A stretch of 51,035 nucleotides of DNA from Stutzerimonas chloritidismutans AW-1 (GCF_000495915.1 NZ_AOFQ01000064.1:1-51035), one strand, 5' to 3'. Numbered from the stretch's first letter, positions 16,803-25,126 are shown. A program made the numbers and translations. Notes: a model not told the origin generated them from the sequence alone.

Positions 16803-18248
16803 ATGATCCCGGTTATTCTTTCAGGCGGTAGCGGCTCCCGGCTGTGGCCCCTTTCCCGCAAGTCGTTCCCCAAGCAATTTCTTGCCCTGACCGGCGAGCA
16901 GACGTTGTTCCAGCAGACTGTCGAACGCCTGGCGTTTGATGGCATGCAGCAACCGCTGCTGGTCTGCAACAAGGATCACCGTTTCATCGTCAAGGAGCAG
17001 CTGGCTTCTCGCAAACTCGGCGTTCAAGGCCTTCTGCTCGAGCCTTTCGGTCGTAACACCGCACCGGCTATTGGTATCGCGGCGATGAAGCTGGTTGAAG
17101 AAGGACGCGACGAGCTGCTGCTAGTCCTGCCGGCCGACCATGTCATCGAAGATCAGAAGGCCTTCCAGCGATCACTGGCACTGGCGACCAATGCTGCGGA
17201 AAATGGCGAAATGGTTCTTTTCGGTGTTCCGCCGACTCGTCCTGAAACCGGTTTTGGCTATATCAAAGCTAGCCAGGACGCCAATCATGGCCTGCCCGAC
17301 GGAATCAAGCGCGTGGCGCAGTTCGTCGAGAAGCCGGACGAGGCTCGCGCCCAGAGCTATGTGGAGTCGGGCGACTACTTCTGGAACAGCGGTATGTTCC
17401 TGTTCCGCGCCAGCGTGTTCCTGGAGGAACTGAAAAAGCACGATCCGGACATCTACGACACCTGCTCACTCGCCCTGGAGCGCAGCGTGAAGAACGGCGA
17501 GGAAGTGCTGATCGATCCCGCCACTTTCGCCTGCTGCCCAGACAATTCCATCGACTATGCAGTGATGGAAAAGACTCAATTGGCTTGCGTAGTGCCCATG
17601 TCAGCTGGCTGGAGTGATGTCGGCTCCTGGTCTTCGATCTGGGATGTGCACGAGAAGGACGAGAACGGTAATGTCCTCAAGGGCGACGTGATCGCCGAAG
17701 ACTCACGCAACTGCCTGGTACACGGCAACGGCAAGCTGGTCACCGTGCTCGGCCTGGAAAACATCGTGGTGGTGGAGACCAAGGACGCCATGATGGTTGC
17801 CCACAAGGACAAAGTGCAGGACGTCAAGAAGCTGGTCAGCAAGCTCGACGCCCAGGACCGCAGCGAAACCAAGAACCACTGCGCCGTCTACCGCCCATGG
17901 GGTTGGTATGACTCGGTGGACATGGGCGGTCGCTTCCAGGTCAAGCGTATCTGCGTGAACCCGGGGGCCAGCCTCTCTCTGCAGATGCACCACCACCGTG
18001 CCGAGCATTGGATCGTTGTTTCCGGTACAGCCCAGGTCACCTGTAATGACAAGACTTTTCTGCTCACCGAGAATCAGTCGACCTATATCCCGATCACGTC
18101 GGTGCATCGTCTGGCCAACCCTGGGAAGATTCCACTGGAGATCATCGAAGTCCAGTCCGGCAGCTATCTGGGTGAAGACGACATCGAGCGCTTCGATGAC
18201 GTTTACGGCCGCGCCGAACAGAGCAACGAAGCCAAAGTTGCCCGTTAA
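16803..18248 (+). CDS. algA: Mannose-1-phosphate guanylyltransferase / mannose-6-phosphate isomerase (bifunctional)
   Basis: This cytosolic type II PMI/GMP makes mannose-6-P from fructose-6-P and GDP-mannose from mannose-1-P, feeding alginate, Psl-like polysaccharide or LPS synthesis. The 481-aa length equals that of AlgA/WbpW/PslB. The N-terminal pyrophosphorylase signature VILSGGSGSRLWPLSRKSFPKQF (split: VILSGGSGSRLWPLSR, KSFPKQF) and FVEKP are present. The C-terminal cupin isomerase domain has QMHHHRAEHW with its metal-binding His residues. The ATG at 16803 follows AGGAG; upstream in-frame starts are not used. No alginate, psl or O-antigen gene is adjacent, so the pathway served cannot be told from context; algA is used by similarity only. 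A strong terminator follows. Confidence 0.93.
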   Translation: MIPVILSGGSGSRLWPLSRKSFPKQFLALTGEQTLFQQTVERLAFDGMQQPLLVCNKDHRFIVKEQLASRKLGVQGLLLEPFGRNTAPAIGIAAMKLVEEGRDELLLVLPADHVIEDQKAFQRSLALATNAAENGEMVLFGVPPTRPETGFGYIKASQDANHGLPDGIKRVAQFVEKPDEARAQSYVESGDYFWNSGMFLFRASVFLEELKKHDPDIYDTCSLALERSVKNGEEVLIDPATFACCPDNSIDYAVMEKTQLACVVPMSAGWSDVGSWSSIWDVHEKDENGNVLKGDVIAEDSRNCLVHGNGKLVTVLGLENIVVVETKDAMMVAHKDKVQDVKKLVSKLDAQDRSETKNHCAVYRPWGWYDSVDMGGRFQVKRICVNPGASLSLQMHHHRAEHWIVVSGTAQVTCNDKTFLLTENQSTYIPITSVHRLANPGKIPLEIIEVQSGSYLGEDDIERFDDVYGRAEQSNEAKVAR

Positions 18249-18265
18249 TGTTCGCCAAGTAAGAG

Positions 18266-18288
18266 AAAGCCCGCTTCGGCGGGTTTTT
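18266..18288 (+). terminator. Intrinsic terminator of algA
   Basis: AAAGCCCGC, a TTCG tetraloop and GCGGGTTTTTCTTT form a compact GC stem followed by a U-rich tract, 18 nt after the algA stop. This is a classical rho-independent terminator. Confidence 0.9.
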
Positions 18289-18452
18289 CTTTGCTCGATT
18301 CCTGGCTCTGCGCGTCCTACAAGCGCATACTTGCGCAAACCCGTGTAGCGCCTTGCCGCAAAACACAGTATCAATGCCGCAGGTAACTCCTGGTTTTTTT
18401 GAACTACTGCTCGAATCTGCAGCCTGCCAGGTAATTGCTTAAACCTTTTCAG

Positions 18453-18480
18453 TTGACCTTGAGTCCCACAGACATAAGCT
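18453..18480 (+). promoter_or_regulatory. Candidate promoter of the 73-aa hypothetical gene
   Basis: TTGACC and TAAGCT are separated by 16 bp in an AT-richer stretch between the algA terminator and the small gene starting at 18576. The -35 box matches five of six consensus bases; the -10 is weak. The implied leader is about 90 nt and contains a small AACTGAA/TTCGGTT hairpin. Confidence 0.35.
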
Positions 18481-18575
18481 CGACTCCGTTGCAACTGAAA
18501 ACTTCGGTTACAACCAAAGACGCATCATTCATTTCCAGACGCGTCTTAATTCAAACTAAAAAACAGGATCCTTAC

Positions 18576-18797
18576 GTGACGAAAGACGAACTGCGCGCCG
18601 AACTTGAGCGCCAGGCGCAGCGCTTTACCAATGTCTATGGTGGTGAAATTACGACTTACGCGGCTGAACGCGAACCCGAGCGCAAGCCGTGGCGGAAAAA
18701 ACCCACTGTGCTTGATCAAGTGTTTCAGCAGGAACTGCAGAAGCTTGAACAGGAAAAACATGCCGACTGTGAAAACGCGGCAGCTAAGCAAGGCTGA
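18576..18797 (+). CDS. 73-aa conserved-looking hypothetical protein
   Basis: I do not know a named family. From the GTG at 18576, preceded by AGGA at 9-nt spacing, the product starts MTKDELRAELERQAQ and contains YGGEITTYAAEREPERKPW followed by a Lys/Gln/Glu-rich helical tail (VFQQELQKLEQEKHA) that looks like a short amphipathic coiled coil. It is highly charged and soluble, with no signal peptide. An earlier in-frame start at 18435 would add a Ser/Thr-rich stretch overlapping the candidate promoter and is less likely. It lies alone between the algA terminator and the convergent HerA-like gene. Confidence 0.65.
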   Translation: MTKDELRAELERQAQRFTNVYGGEITTYAAEREPERKPWRKKPTVLDQVFQQELQKLEQEKHADCENAAAKQG

Positions 18798-18882
18798 TCC
18801 TGACCTTCGTGCAGGACAGGCGCAAGCAGTCAACTATCACATCCGATACAACAGCAGCAGTGAACTGAAAAGCGCCGATAAG

Positions 18883-20358
18883 TCAGCGCTTACCGCCGAG
18901 TAATGAGCCGAGCAACCCTCTGGCCAACTGACGCCCCAACTGACTGGCTGCCTGGCTCAAGGCACTTTTTACGACCCGTCCGGCCAGATCCCCCAGATCG
19001 CTGCCTGCACTACTCTTGCTTCGTGCAGGCTTCTCGACCAGACGTTCAGTCTCCTCGACCGCCTGCATGGCCCGAGCACTCAGTATTTCGTAGGCCGACT
19101 CACGGTCGACGGGCTTGTCATAACGGCCACGCAAGCTGGACCGCGCGACAAGCTGCATGCGCTCAGCTTCGCTCAGCGGCCCCACCCGCGACTGTGGCGG
19201 CGCGATGGCGACGCGCTGCACCATCGCCGGTGTGCCTTTCGCCTCGAGCCCACCCACCAGGGCCTCACCGATACCCAGCTGGGTCAGCACATCCAGCGTC
19301 GCAAAGTCCGGGTTCGCACGAAATCCGTCAGCCACCGAGCGCAGTGCTTTCTGCTCCTTGACGGTGTATGCCCGCAAACCATGCTGGATTCGCAGCCCCA
19401 GCTGCGCCAGTACCTGGTCAGGCAGATCGGCTGGGGACTGAGTAACGAAATAGACGCCAACACCTTTCGAACGAATCAGCCTCACCACCTGCACCAGCCG
19501 CTCCTGCAACGCCTTGGGCGTATCGCCAAACAGCAGGTGCGCCTCATCGAAGAACAGGACCAGCAAAGGCCTGTCGGCATCGCCCCGCTCCGGAAGCTGC
19601 TCGAACAGTTCGGCAAGCAGCCATAGCAGGAAGGTCGCATAGACCTTGGGCGCCTCATGCACCAGTACGCTGGCATCGAGCAGATGGATGGGACCTCGGC
19701 CGTCCGCCGCGGGGTGCAACAGATCCTCGAGTTGCAGGGCTGGCTCACCGAACAGCGCCTCGGCGCCCTGCTGTTCGAGCGTTGCCAGGCGTCGCAGCAG
19801 GGCCTGTGACGATGCACCGGTGAACAATGCACTGTCCTCGCCGAGCAACTGCGGCTCAGCCTTGAGGTGCGCCAACAGCGCCTTGAGGTCCTTCAGATCG
19901 AGTAACAGCAGGCCTTCGCGGTCTGCCACCTTGAACGCCGCGTACAAAGCGGCCTGCTGGCTGTCGGTGAGCTGCAGCAGGCTTCCCAGCAGCAGCGGCC
20001 CCATCTCACTCAACGTAGTACGCAGCGGATGGCCGCTGCGACCATGCACGTCCCACAGGGTCACCGGGTACGCCTGCGGTTGATGGTTCAGCCAGGGCAT
20101 GCTGGCGATCCGCTCGGCGATCTTGCCCTGCGGTGCACCGGCAGCACCCAGGCCACAGAGATCGCCCTTGATGTCGGCAGCGAACACGGCAACTCCGGCA
20201 TCGCTGAACTGCTCGGCCAGACGTTGCAAGGTCACTGTCTTGCCGGTGCCGGTGGCTCCGGCAATCAACCCGTGCCGATTGGCCAGGCGCAGGGACTGGG
20301 TATTCGGTTCCCCCACCGCATCGGCGCCGAGTACCAGACGATCGATTGCAGCCTTCAT
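18883..20358 (-). CDS. yjgR: HerA/VirB4-like ATPase, YjgR family (DUF853)
   Basis: This 491-aa cytosolic P-loop ATPase belongs to the HerA-FtsK superfamily. Walker A is GATGTGKTVT near residue 31, Walker B is LLVLFFDEAHLLF, and an arginine-finger/sensor region follows in LIRSKGVGVYFVTQSP. The C-terminus ends in a small, probably helical, Gly/Arg-rich tail (LARGLLGSLLGGKR). The family is widespread but functionally uncharacterised; the fold suggests DNA or protein translocation. Start choice: ATG at 20358 with GGAG upstream, giving MKAAIDRLVLGAD. This ATG overlaps the stop of the 79-aa gene upstream (TGATG), so the two are translationally coupled. Confidence 0.9.
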   Translation of the reverse strand: MKAAIDRLVLGADAVGEPNTQSLRLANRHGLIAGATGTGKTVTLQRLAEQFSDAGVAVFAADIKGDLCGLGAAGAPQGKIAERIASMPWLNHQPQAYPVTLWDVHGRSGHPLRTTLSEMGPLLLGSLLQLTDSQQAALYAAFKVADREGLLLLDLKDLKALLAHLKAEPQLLGEDSALFTGASSQALLRRLATLEQQGAEALFGEPALQLEDLLHPAADGRGPIHLLDASVLVHEAPKVYATFLLWLLAELFEQLPERGDADRPLLVLFFDEAHLLFGDTPKALQERLVQVVRLIRSKGVGVYFVTQSPADLPDQVLAQLGLRIQHGLRAYTVKEQKALRSVADGFRANPDFATLDVLTQLGIGEALVGGLEAKGTPAMVQRVAIAPPQSRVGPLSEAERMQLVARSSLRGRYDKPVDRESAYEILSARAMQAVEETERLVEKPARSKSSAGSDLGDLAGRVVKSALSQAASQLGRQLARGLLGSLLGGKR

Positions 20359-20597
20359 CAACCACGCTCCTTGTCGTGCTCGCACGTACCGGCTGGGGCG
20401 CCCTCGCCGGCCGCCGATGCACTCGACGGCCGACCTGCATTGCCCTGCTCAGCCTGAAGCTCGGCCCATAGCGCGGCGGCACCGGCGAACTCGGTGCCCT
20501 GCTCGGGCGACAGCGCCTCGGGATCGTATCGCTGAGTACAACCACTGCCGATGACAGGCGGCGCCTTGGCCGCGGCACGTTCGAGGGGATCGGTCAC
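20358..20597 (-). CDS. 79-aa hypothetical protein coupled to yjgR
   Basis: A small soluble protein without a family I can name. It begins MTDPLERAAAK and contains the segment GCTQRYDPEALSPEQGTEFA, which looks conserved, followed by an Ala/Gly-rich low-complexity tail. GGGAG precedes the ATG. Its stop codon shares one base with the start of the HerA-like ATPase gene, the tightest form of coupling, suggesting an adaptor or regulator of that ATPase. The 15-bp gap from purU upstream suggests all three are cotranscribed. It contains a single Cys and no membrane segment. Confidence 0.7.
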   Translation of the reverse strand: MTDPLERAAAKAPPVIGSGCTQRYDPEALSPEQGTEFAGAAALWAELQAEQGNAGRPSSASAAGEGAPAGTCEHDKERG

Positions 20598-20612
20598 GGA
20601 TGCTCCCAGATA

Positions 20613-21464
20613 TCAGTTGAACACCATCGTCTTGTTGCTGTGTACCAGCACGCGGTCTTCCAAGTGATAGCGCAGACCGCGAGAAAGCACCATCTTCTCC
20701 ACGTCCTTGCCGAGCCGGACCATGTCCTCGATGCTGTCGCGATGGCTCACGCGCACTACGTCCTGCTCGATGATCGGGCCGGCGTCGAGTTCCTCGGTGA
20801 CATAGTGACAGGTGGCGCCGATCAGCTTCACGCCGCGCAGCGAGGCCTGATGATAGGGCTTGGCGCCGACGAAGGACGGCAGAAAGCTGTGATGGATATT
20901 GATTACACGCTGGGCGAACTCGTCGCACAGCTCGGACGGCAGAATCTGCATGTACCGCGCGAGCACAATCACATCGGCGCGCTGTTCGCGGACCAGGCGG
21001 GTGACTTCGGCGAACGCCTCCTGCTTGTTGGCGGGGTCGACCGGCACGTGGATATAGGGAATGCCGTGCCATTCGACCATGCTGCGCAGGTCGTCATGGT
21101 TGGAGATCACGCAGGGAATGTCGCAGTCCAGCTCGCCGCTGTGCCAACGGTGCAGTAGATCGGCCAGGCAGTGGGATTCGCGACTGGCCATCAGCACCAC
21201 GCGCTTGCGCTGCTCGGAGTCGGTGACTCGCCATTCCATTGAAAACTCACGGGCGATCGGAGCGAACGCCTGACGGAAACCGTCCAGATCGAAGGGCAAT
21301 GAGTCCGCGCGAATTTCGTGACGCATGAAGAACCAACCGCTCTGGTGATCCGAATGATGGTTGGCTTCAGTGATCCAGCCGTTGTATGTGGCAAGAAAGT
21401 TACTGACTTTGGCAACAATGCCAACGCCATCGGGACAGGCAATGACCAGCCTGAAAGTGCGCAT
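20613..21464 (-). CDS. purU: Formyltetrahydrofolate deformylase
   Basis: PurU hydrolyses 10-formyl-THF to formate and THF, balancing one-carbon pools and supplying formate for PurT. The protein has an N-terminal ACT domain (VIACPDGVGIVAKVSNFL) and a C-terminal formyltransferase-type domain with VLARYMQILPSELC, NIHHSFLPSFVGAKPYHQA and the catalytic region GATCHYVTEELDAGPII. An in-frame TTG sits one codon upstream; the ATG at 21464 with GGAGT upstream is preferred (283 aa). Downstream the 79-aa gene and yjgR follow closely. An IS30-family element lies upstream, its transposase reading toward purU. A TAGAAT box remains between the IS and the gene. Confidence 0.96.
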   Translation of the reverse strand: MRTFRLVIACPDGVGIVAKVSNFLATYNGWITEANHHSDHQSGWFFMRHEIRADSLPFDLDGFRQAFAPIAREFSMEWRVTDSEQRKRVVLMASRESHCLADLLHRWHSGELDCDIPCVISNHDDLRSMVEWHGIPYIHVPVDPANKQEAFAEVTRLVREQRADVIVLARYMQILPSELCDEFAQRVINIHHSFLPSFVGAKPYHQASLRGVKLIGATCHYVTEELDAGPIIEQDVVRVSHRDSIEDMVRLGKDVEKMVLSRGLRYHLEDRVLVHSNKTMVFN

Positions 21465-21497
21465 CAACGGTTACTCCGACTCAATGGGAAATGCGGC

Positions 21498-21503
21498 ATT
21501 CTA
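21498..21503 (-). promoter_or_regulatory. Candidate -10 box of purU (TAGAAT)
   Basis: On the minus strand the sequence reads GGGCTAGAATGC, 34 nt upstream of the purU ATG and inside the 161 bp left between purU and the IS. It is the same GGCTAGAAT block seen upstream of purL. Confidence 0.45.
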
Positions 21504-21625
21504 GCCCAGCAGACAAAAGCACAGCCATCGCCATTAAGATCGAGGCGCAACGCCAACTATGCGCAACGACGCAAACGGCGCGGCCCGCAGTCCCCCGGTT
21601 GTTATGCAGAGGGCGGTTGCAGAAG

Positions 21626-21638
21626 CTGAGTGCAACAC
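21626..21638. repeat. IS30 element, left inverted repeat
   Basis: CTGAGTGCAACAC lies 3 bp outside the transposase stop codon and is repeated in inverted orientation at 22698-22710. Similarity beyond these 13 bases is weak. Confidence 0.8.
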
Positions 21639-21640
21639 GG

Positions 21641-22669
21641 TTATTGATTTGAAGCTGGAGCATGATGCCGCATAGCCATGGCTTCCTGCATCACCTCGCC
21701 CATGACTTCGATCGGGCACTTGAAATCGAAGCGTTTACGGGGGCGCATATTCAGCTCCAAGGCGATGGCATTCAATTGCTCTTGACTGTGTACCGACAAG
21801 TCAGTCCCCTTGGGCAGGTACTGGCGGATCAGGCCGTTGATGTTTTCGTTGCTACCGCGCTGCCAGGGGCTGTGCGGGTCGCAGAAGTAAATAGCGACCC
21901 CTGTCTGCTGGGTGATTTCAGCATGCCGCGCCATCTCCCGGCCCTGGTCGTAGGTCATGCTCTTGCGCATCGCCAGCGGCATGCTGTTGAGCGCTGCACT
22001 GAAGCCCTCCATCGCCGAGGTCGCCGTTGCGTCGTTCATCTTCATCAGCATCAGGTAGCCACTGGTGCGCTCCACCAACGTGCCTACCGACGAGGCGTTG
22101 GCCTTACCCTTGATCAGGTCGCCCTCCCAATGCCCCGGCATCAGCCGGTCTTCGATCTCTGGCGGGCGAACATGAATGCTGACCATCTCAGGGATCTGGC
22201 CGCGCCGATCCACGCCACCAGAGCGCGGCCGGCGCGTCGTCTTGCCTTGGCGCAGGCAGACGATCAGCTCCTTGCGCAACTCGCCGACCGGCAAGGCATA
22301 GATCGCGTTATAGATCGTCTCACGACAGACGTAGGCATCTCTGAGGTTGGGTATGGTCATGCTGCGCAGCTTGCCGGCAATCTGCTCGGGAGACAAACGC
22401 TTACGCAGCATGTGGGCCACCAGTTCGAAGCGCTCGCTGCCCGGCACAAGCTTGCGCTTGGGGCGACAAACCTGGCGCCGAATATTCATCTGTTGCTGGG
22501 CGCAGCGGGCCGAGTAAGCACCACTACTGCCTCGATTGCGCTTCAGCTCTCGGCTGATGGTCGAGGGCGACCTGTCAATCAGGCGAGCAATGCCGCGCAG
22601 GCTGAAGCCTTGAGCTTGACTGAGTTGAATGATGGCGCGCTCTTCGACGCTGAGTTCGGAATAGGACAT
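21641..22669 (-). CDS. IS30-family transposase
   Basis: The 342-aa DDE transposase has an N-terminal helix-turn-helix (SVEERAIIQLSQAQGFSLRG followed by IARLIDRSPSTISRELKRN) that binds the element ends, and a catalytic domain whose acidic residues are visible in MPGHWEGDLIKG, MTYDQGREMARH and SNENINGLIRQYLPKG. No frameshift or stop interrupts it, so it is probably active. It is transcribed leftward, in the same direction as purU, with its stop 177 bp before the purU start; transcripts could run into purU. Length and motifs resemble the IS1394-like branch, but a named element cannot be assigned without a search. Confidence 0.96.
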   Translation of the reverse strand: MSYSELSVEERAIIQLSQAQGFSLRGIARLIDRSPSTISRELKRNRGSSGAYSARCAQQQMNIRRQVCRPKRKLVPGSERFELVAHMLRKRLSPEQIAGKLRSMTIPNLRDAYVCRETIYNAIYALPVGELRKELIVCLRQGKTTRRPRSGGVDRRGQIPEMVSIHVRPPEIEDRLMPGHWEGDLIKGKANASSVGTLVERTSGYLMLMKMNDATATSAMEGFSAALNSMPLAMRKSMTYDQGREMARHAEITQQTGVAIYFCDPHSPWQRGSNENINGLIRQYLPKGTDLSVHSQEQLNAIALELNMRPRKRFDFKCPIEVMGEVMQEAMAMRHHAPASNQ

Positions 22670-22697
22670 AGGGGCAGCACCGTACCGGAAAGGTCAG

Positions 22698-22710
22698 GTG
22701 TTGCACTCAG
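22698..22710. repeat. IS30 element, right inverted repeat
   Basis: GTGTTGCACTCAG is the exact complement of the left repeat and lies about 29 bp upstream of the transposase start. The probable transposase promoter lies within or just inside this end. Confidence 0.8.
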
Positions 22711-22783
22711 TTTTCGCGGCCGCCGAGCATAAAAACCAACCGAAAAAAACTTGTCCGATAAAACAGGCTTTCCGCTTGATTTA

Positions 22784-22797
22784 AGCCGTGCACGGCT
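22784..22797. promoter_or_regulatory. 14-bp perfect palindrome in the mvaT upstream region
   Basis: AGCCGTGCACGGCT is a perfect palindrome 138 bp upstream of the mvaT ATG, between the IS end and the AT-rich mvaT promoter region. It may be an operator, or the root of a hairpin if transcribed. No regulator can be named. Confidence 0.4.
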
Positions 22798-22934
22798 GCA
22801 TTAGCAGCTCTTAGCCTGCGTCACATATCCTTTCAAATAGTAGTGTGGCTTTTTTACAAGGCTATATTTACTTGCGGATTACGCAGGACTATGATTGCTG
22901 CCACTTGCGTTCAAACCTATCCCAAGGAAGTCAT

Positions 22935-23315
22935 ATGTCACTTATCAATGAGTATCGCGCTACTGAAGAAGCCATCAAGGAACTTCAAGAGCGCCTGAAG
23001 TCGCTGTCCGAAGACGACAAGCTGAAAAAGGAACTGGAATTCGAAGGCAAGCTGCGCGAACTCATGGGTGAATACCAGAAGTCCCTGCGCGACATCATTG
23101 CCCTGCTCGATCCGGAGGCCTCTCGCAACAGCAAGAGCCCGCGCGCTGCAAAAGCTCCCGCGACCAGCAAGCGTGCCCGCCGCGTGAAGCAGTACAAAAA
23201 CCCACACAGCGGTGAAGTGATTGAAACCAAAGGCGGCAATCACAAGACCCTGAAAGAATGGAAAGCCCAGTGGGGCTCCGACACCGTTGAAAGCTGGGCC
23301 ACCCTTCTCGGCTAA
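22935..23315 (+). CDS. mvaT: H-NS-family xenogeneic silencer MvaT
   Basis: MvaT is the pseudomonad functional analogue of H-NS; it oligomerises along AT-rich DNA to silence acquired and virulence genes. The 126-aa protein starts MSLINEYRATEEAIKELQER, begins with a coiled-coil oligomerisation region (about residues 1-60), has a Ser/Ala/Lys-rich linker near 65-85 and ends with the DNA-binding segment containing NPHSGEVIETKGGNHKTLKEW (split: NPHSGEVIETKGG, NHKTLKEW). The ATG at 22935 has AAGGAAG upstream; the ORF runs 90 nt further up without another credible start. AT-rich DNA with several TpA steps upstream would suit autoregulation. A long terminator hairpin follows. Confidence 0.96.
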   Translation: MSLINEYRATEEAIKELQERLKSLSEDDKLKKELEFEGKLRELMGEYQKSLRDIIALLDPEASRNSKSPRAAKAPATSKRARRVKQYKNPHSGEVIETKGGNHKTLKEWKAQWGSDTVESWATLLG

Positions 23316-23335
23316 GCGGCTACGGTTTTATAACG

Positions 23336-23387
23336 AACGCCGTTTCTCGACATTAATCATTGATGTCGGGAAACGGCGTTTTTATTT
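23336..23387 (+). terminator. mvaT intrinsic terminator
   Basis: An 18-bp, nearly perfect stem (AACGCCGTTTC with GAAACGGCGTT, extended by CGACAT/ATGTCG) around a 9-nt loop is followed by TTTTTATTT. It sits between the convergent mvaT and sbcB; the U-run is on the plus side only, so it mainly serves mvaT. Confidence 0.93.
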
Positions 23388-23452
23388 GTGCTGCACTCTT
23401 CCTTCCCCGCTCGATTCAGGCGTGGCGCACAAACATACGCCCTCCCCAAGAG

Positions 23453-24889
23453 TTAATTGCTCAAGCGGTAACGCTCACGCAACCCCTGACCGTACTCGCG
23501 CCATTGCTGCAACAGTTGCCGTTGTGCCGGCGTGGCGCCGATCATGAATTGCTCGATATCCGACTCGAACTGCACGAGGGTGTTGGGCGCGCCACATGCC
23601 CCATCACTCAGCCGCTGTTGGCAGAACTGACGCCATTGCGCTTGCTCGTCGACGGATAACGCTTCAGGAAAGTTACGCGCGCGGTAACGAAACAACAGCT
23701 CGTCGAGGCGCGCATCATCGAATCGGAATGGCTGTTTCACCAGCTCCGCAGGTGACAGGCTACGGACCTGGTCGCACAGCCGCCGGTCGCGGTCCCCGAG
23801 AAAACCGTCATACAGCTGCTGCTCCGGATCATCAGTGCCAGCGAAGCGGTCTTCGCGATAGATGTCTTCGAGCTTGGTGCTCCAGATCTGCCGCTGCCCT
23901 CGAAGCATCGCTGCACGCTCATGGCAGATCGGCATATCCAGACCAAGGCGCTGGATGTCTTGCGTGCGCAAAACCTTGAGCGGCGCCACCACGGGACACT
24001 TGTTGACGTGCACCAGCTTCAAGGGCACCGGCAACCCGCCATCGGCGAGCTGGTCACGTCGGGTATACAGGCGCTGACGCAGCGTTTCAGCCGTTTCCTG
24101 CAAGAGCGGCTCCGGTCCGGCCTGCAGATCGCAGACGATCAGCGCGTTGCGATTGCGCGGGTGCCAGCCCAGCGGCAGGACCACCGAGAGAAAATGCCGT
24201 GCAGCGGAGAAGCGGCCGGACACGTGCACCATGGGTTCCAGCAACCGGATCTGCTCAAGCACCGCCTGCTTGCGGCGCAGGTTGTAGAGATAGTCGTACA
24301 GCCGCGGCTGCCGATCGCGAACGAGTCTGGCCAGGGCAATGGTCGCGCGCACATCGGATAGCGCGTCGTGCGCATTCAGATGTTCCAGCCCGTTGGCCAC
24401 GCTCAGTCGTTCGAGTTTGAGCGTCACCCGCCCCTCCTCTTCAGGCCAGACCAAGCCTTCCGGGCGCAGAGCATAAGCCGTGCGTACCAGATCGATCAGA
24501 TCCCAGCGGCTGTTACCGCCCTGCCATTCACGAGCATAGGGATCGTAGAAGTTGCGGTACAGGCTGTAGCGCATCACCTCGTCGTCGAATCGCAGGCTGT
24601 TGTAACCGGCGCCGCAGGTGCCAGGCAACGACAGCTGTTGATGCAGACGATGAATGAATTCGGCCTCGCACAAGCCCTTCTGTTCGAGGGTCGCGGGGGT
24701 GATCCCAGTGACCAGGCAGGCCGCCGGATGCGGAAGGATGTCGTCGGAGGGACGGCAATAGATGTTCAGCGGCTCGCCGATTTCCTCGAGCGCCTCGTTG
24801 GTGCGGATACCCGCCACCTGCAACGGACGGTCGCGGCTGGGCGAGATTCCTGTGGTTTCGAAGTCGTACCAGAAGATGCTTGAATTCAC
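23453..24889 (-). CDS. sbcB: Exodeoxyribonuclease I
   Basis: This single-strand-specific 3'-5' DNA exonuclease takes part in recombination and mismatch repair. The 478-aa protein has the DEDDh exonuclease signature: WYDFETTG near residue 8, GYNSLRFDDEVMRY, and LNAHDALSDVRAT with the catalytic His and Asp. The SH3-like and C-terminal helical regions follow, ending in QRQLLQQWREYGQGLRER. The start is a GTG (M-N-S-S-I-F-W) with AAGGA upstream; no nearer ATG keeps the conserved beginning. It is convergent with mvaT and divergent from the RDD operon, matching the order I recall for P. aeruginosa. Confidence 0.96.
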   Translation of the reverse strand: MNSSIFWYDFETTGISPSRDRPLQVAGIRTNEALEEIGEPLNIYCRPSDDILPHPAACLVTGITPATLEQKGLCEAEFIHRLHQQLSLPGTCGAGYNSLRFDDEVMRYSLYRNFYDPYAREWQGGNSRWDLIDLVRTAYALRPEGLVWPEEEGRVTLKLERLSVANGLEHLNAHDALSDVRATIALARLVRDRQPRLYDYLYNLRRKQAVLEQIRLLEPMVHVSGRFSAARHFLSVVLPLGWHPRNRNALIVCDLQAGPEPLLQETAETLRQRLYTRRDQLADGGLPVPLKLVHVNKCPVVAPLKVLRTQDIQRLGLDMPICHERAAMLRGQRQIWSTKLEDIYREDRFAGTDDPEQQLYDGFLGDRDRRLCDQVRSLSPAELVKQPFRFDDARLDELLFRYRARNFPEALSVDEQAQWRQFCQQRLSDGACGAPNTLVQFESDIEQFMIGATPAQRQLLQQWREYGQGLRERYRLSN

Positions 24890-25126
24890 GGGAGAGTCCT
24901 TCTCGATCAGCGCGGCAGTCTATCAGCCAGGGCGGCACATCGCCGCGTGCGTCAACCGATCTGCCCGCTCAGCATTGGGTATGCGAACGACATCCTGCAA
25001 AGGAGCAGGCACTTCGCCATAATCACCCCCCTCCGGCTTGCCCTCCGCTCAGACGACTCAGGCGCATTGCCGCAGCGGCACTTGCCGCATAGCATCGACC
25101 TTTGCCTGCCTCAGACGACTTTACCC

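Larger units (their letters stand above)
21626..22710 (-). mobile_element. IS30-family insertion sequence, about 1.09 kb
   Basis: A single transposase ORF is bounded by inverted repeats sharing 13 perfect bases, CTGAGTGCAACAC at 21626-21638 and its complement at 22698-22710. The size, about 1085 bp between the outer ends of these repeats, fits the IS30 family. The exact termini and a target duplication cannot be fixed: the flanking 2-3 bp (AAG on the left, TTT on the right) do not match. It is inserted between purU and mvaT, genes I recall as adjacent in P. aeruginosa, and both neighbours are intact. Confidence 0.88.

Noticed and set aside
21618..22716. Target-site duplication flanking the IS30-family element
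   Set aside because: The 2-3 bp on either side do not match (AAG versus TTT), so the exact ends cannot be proved.
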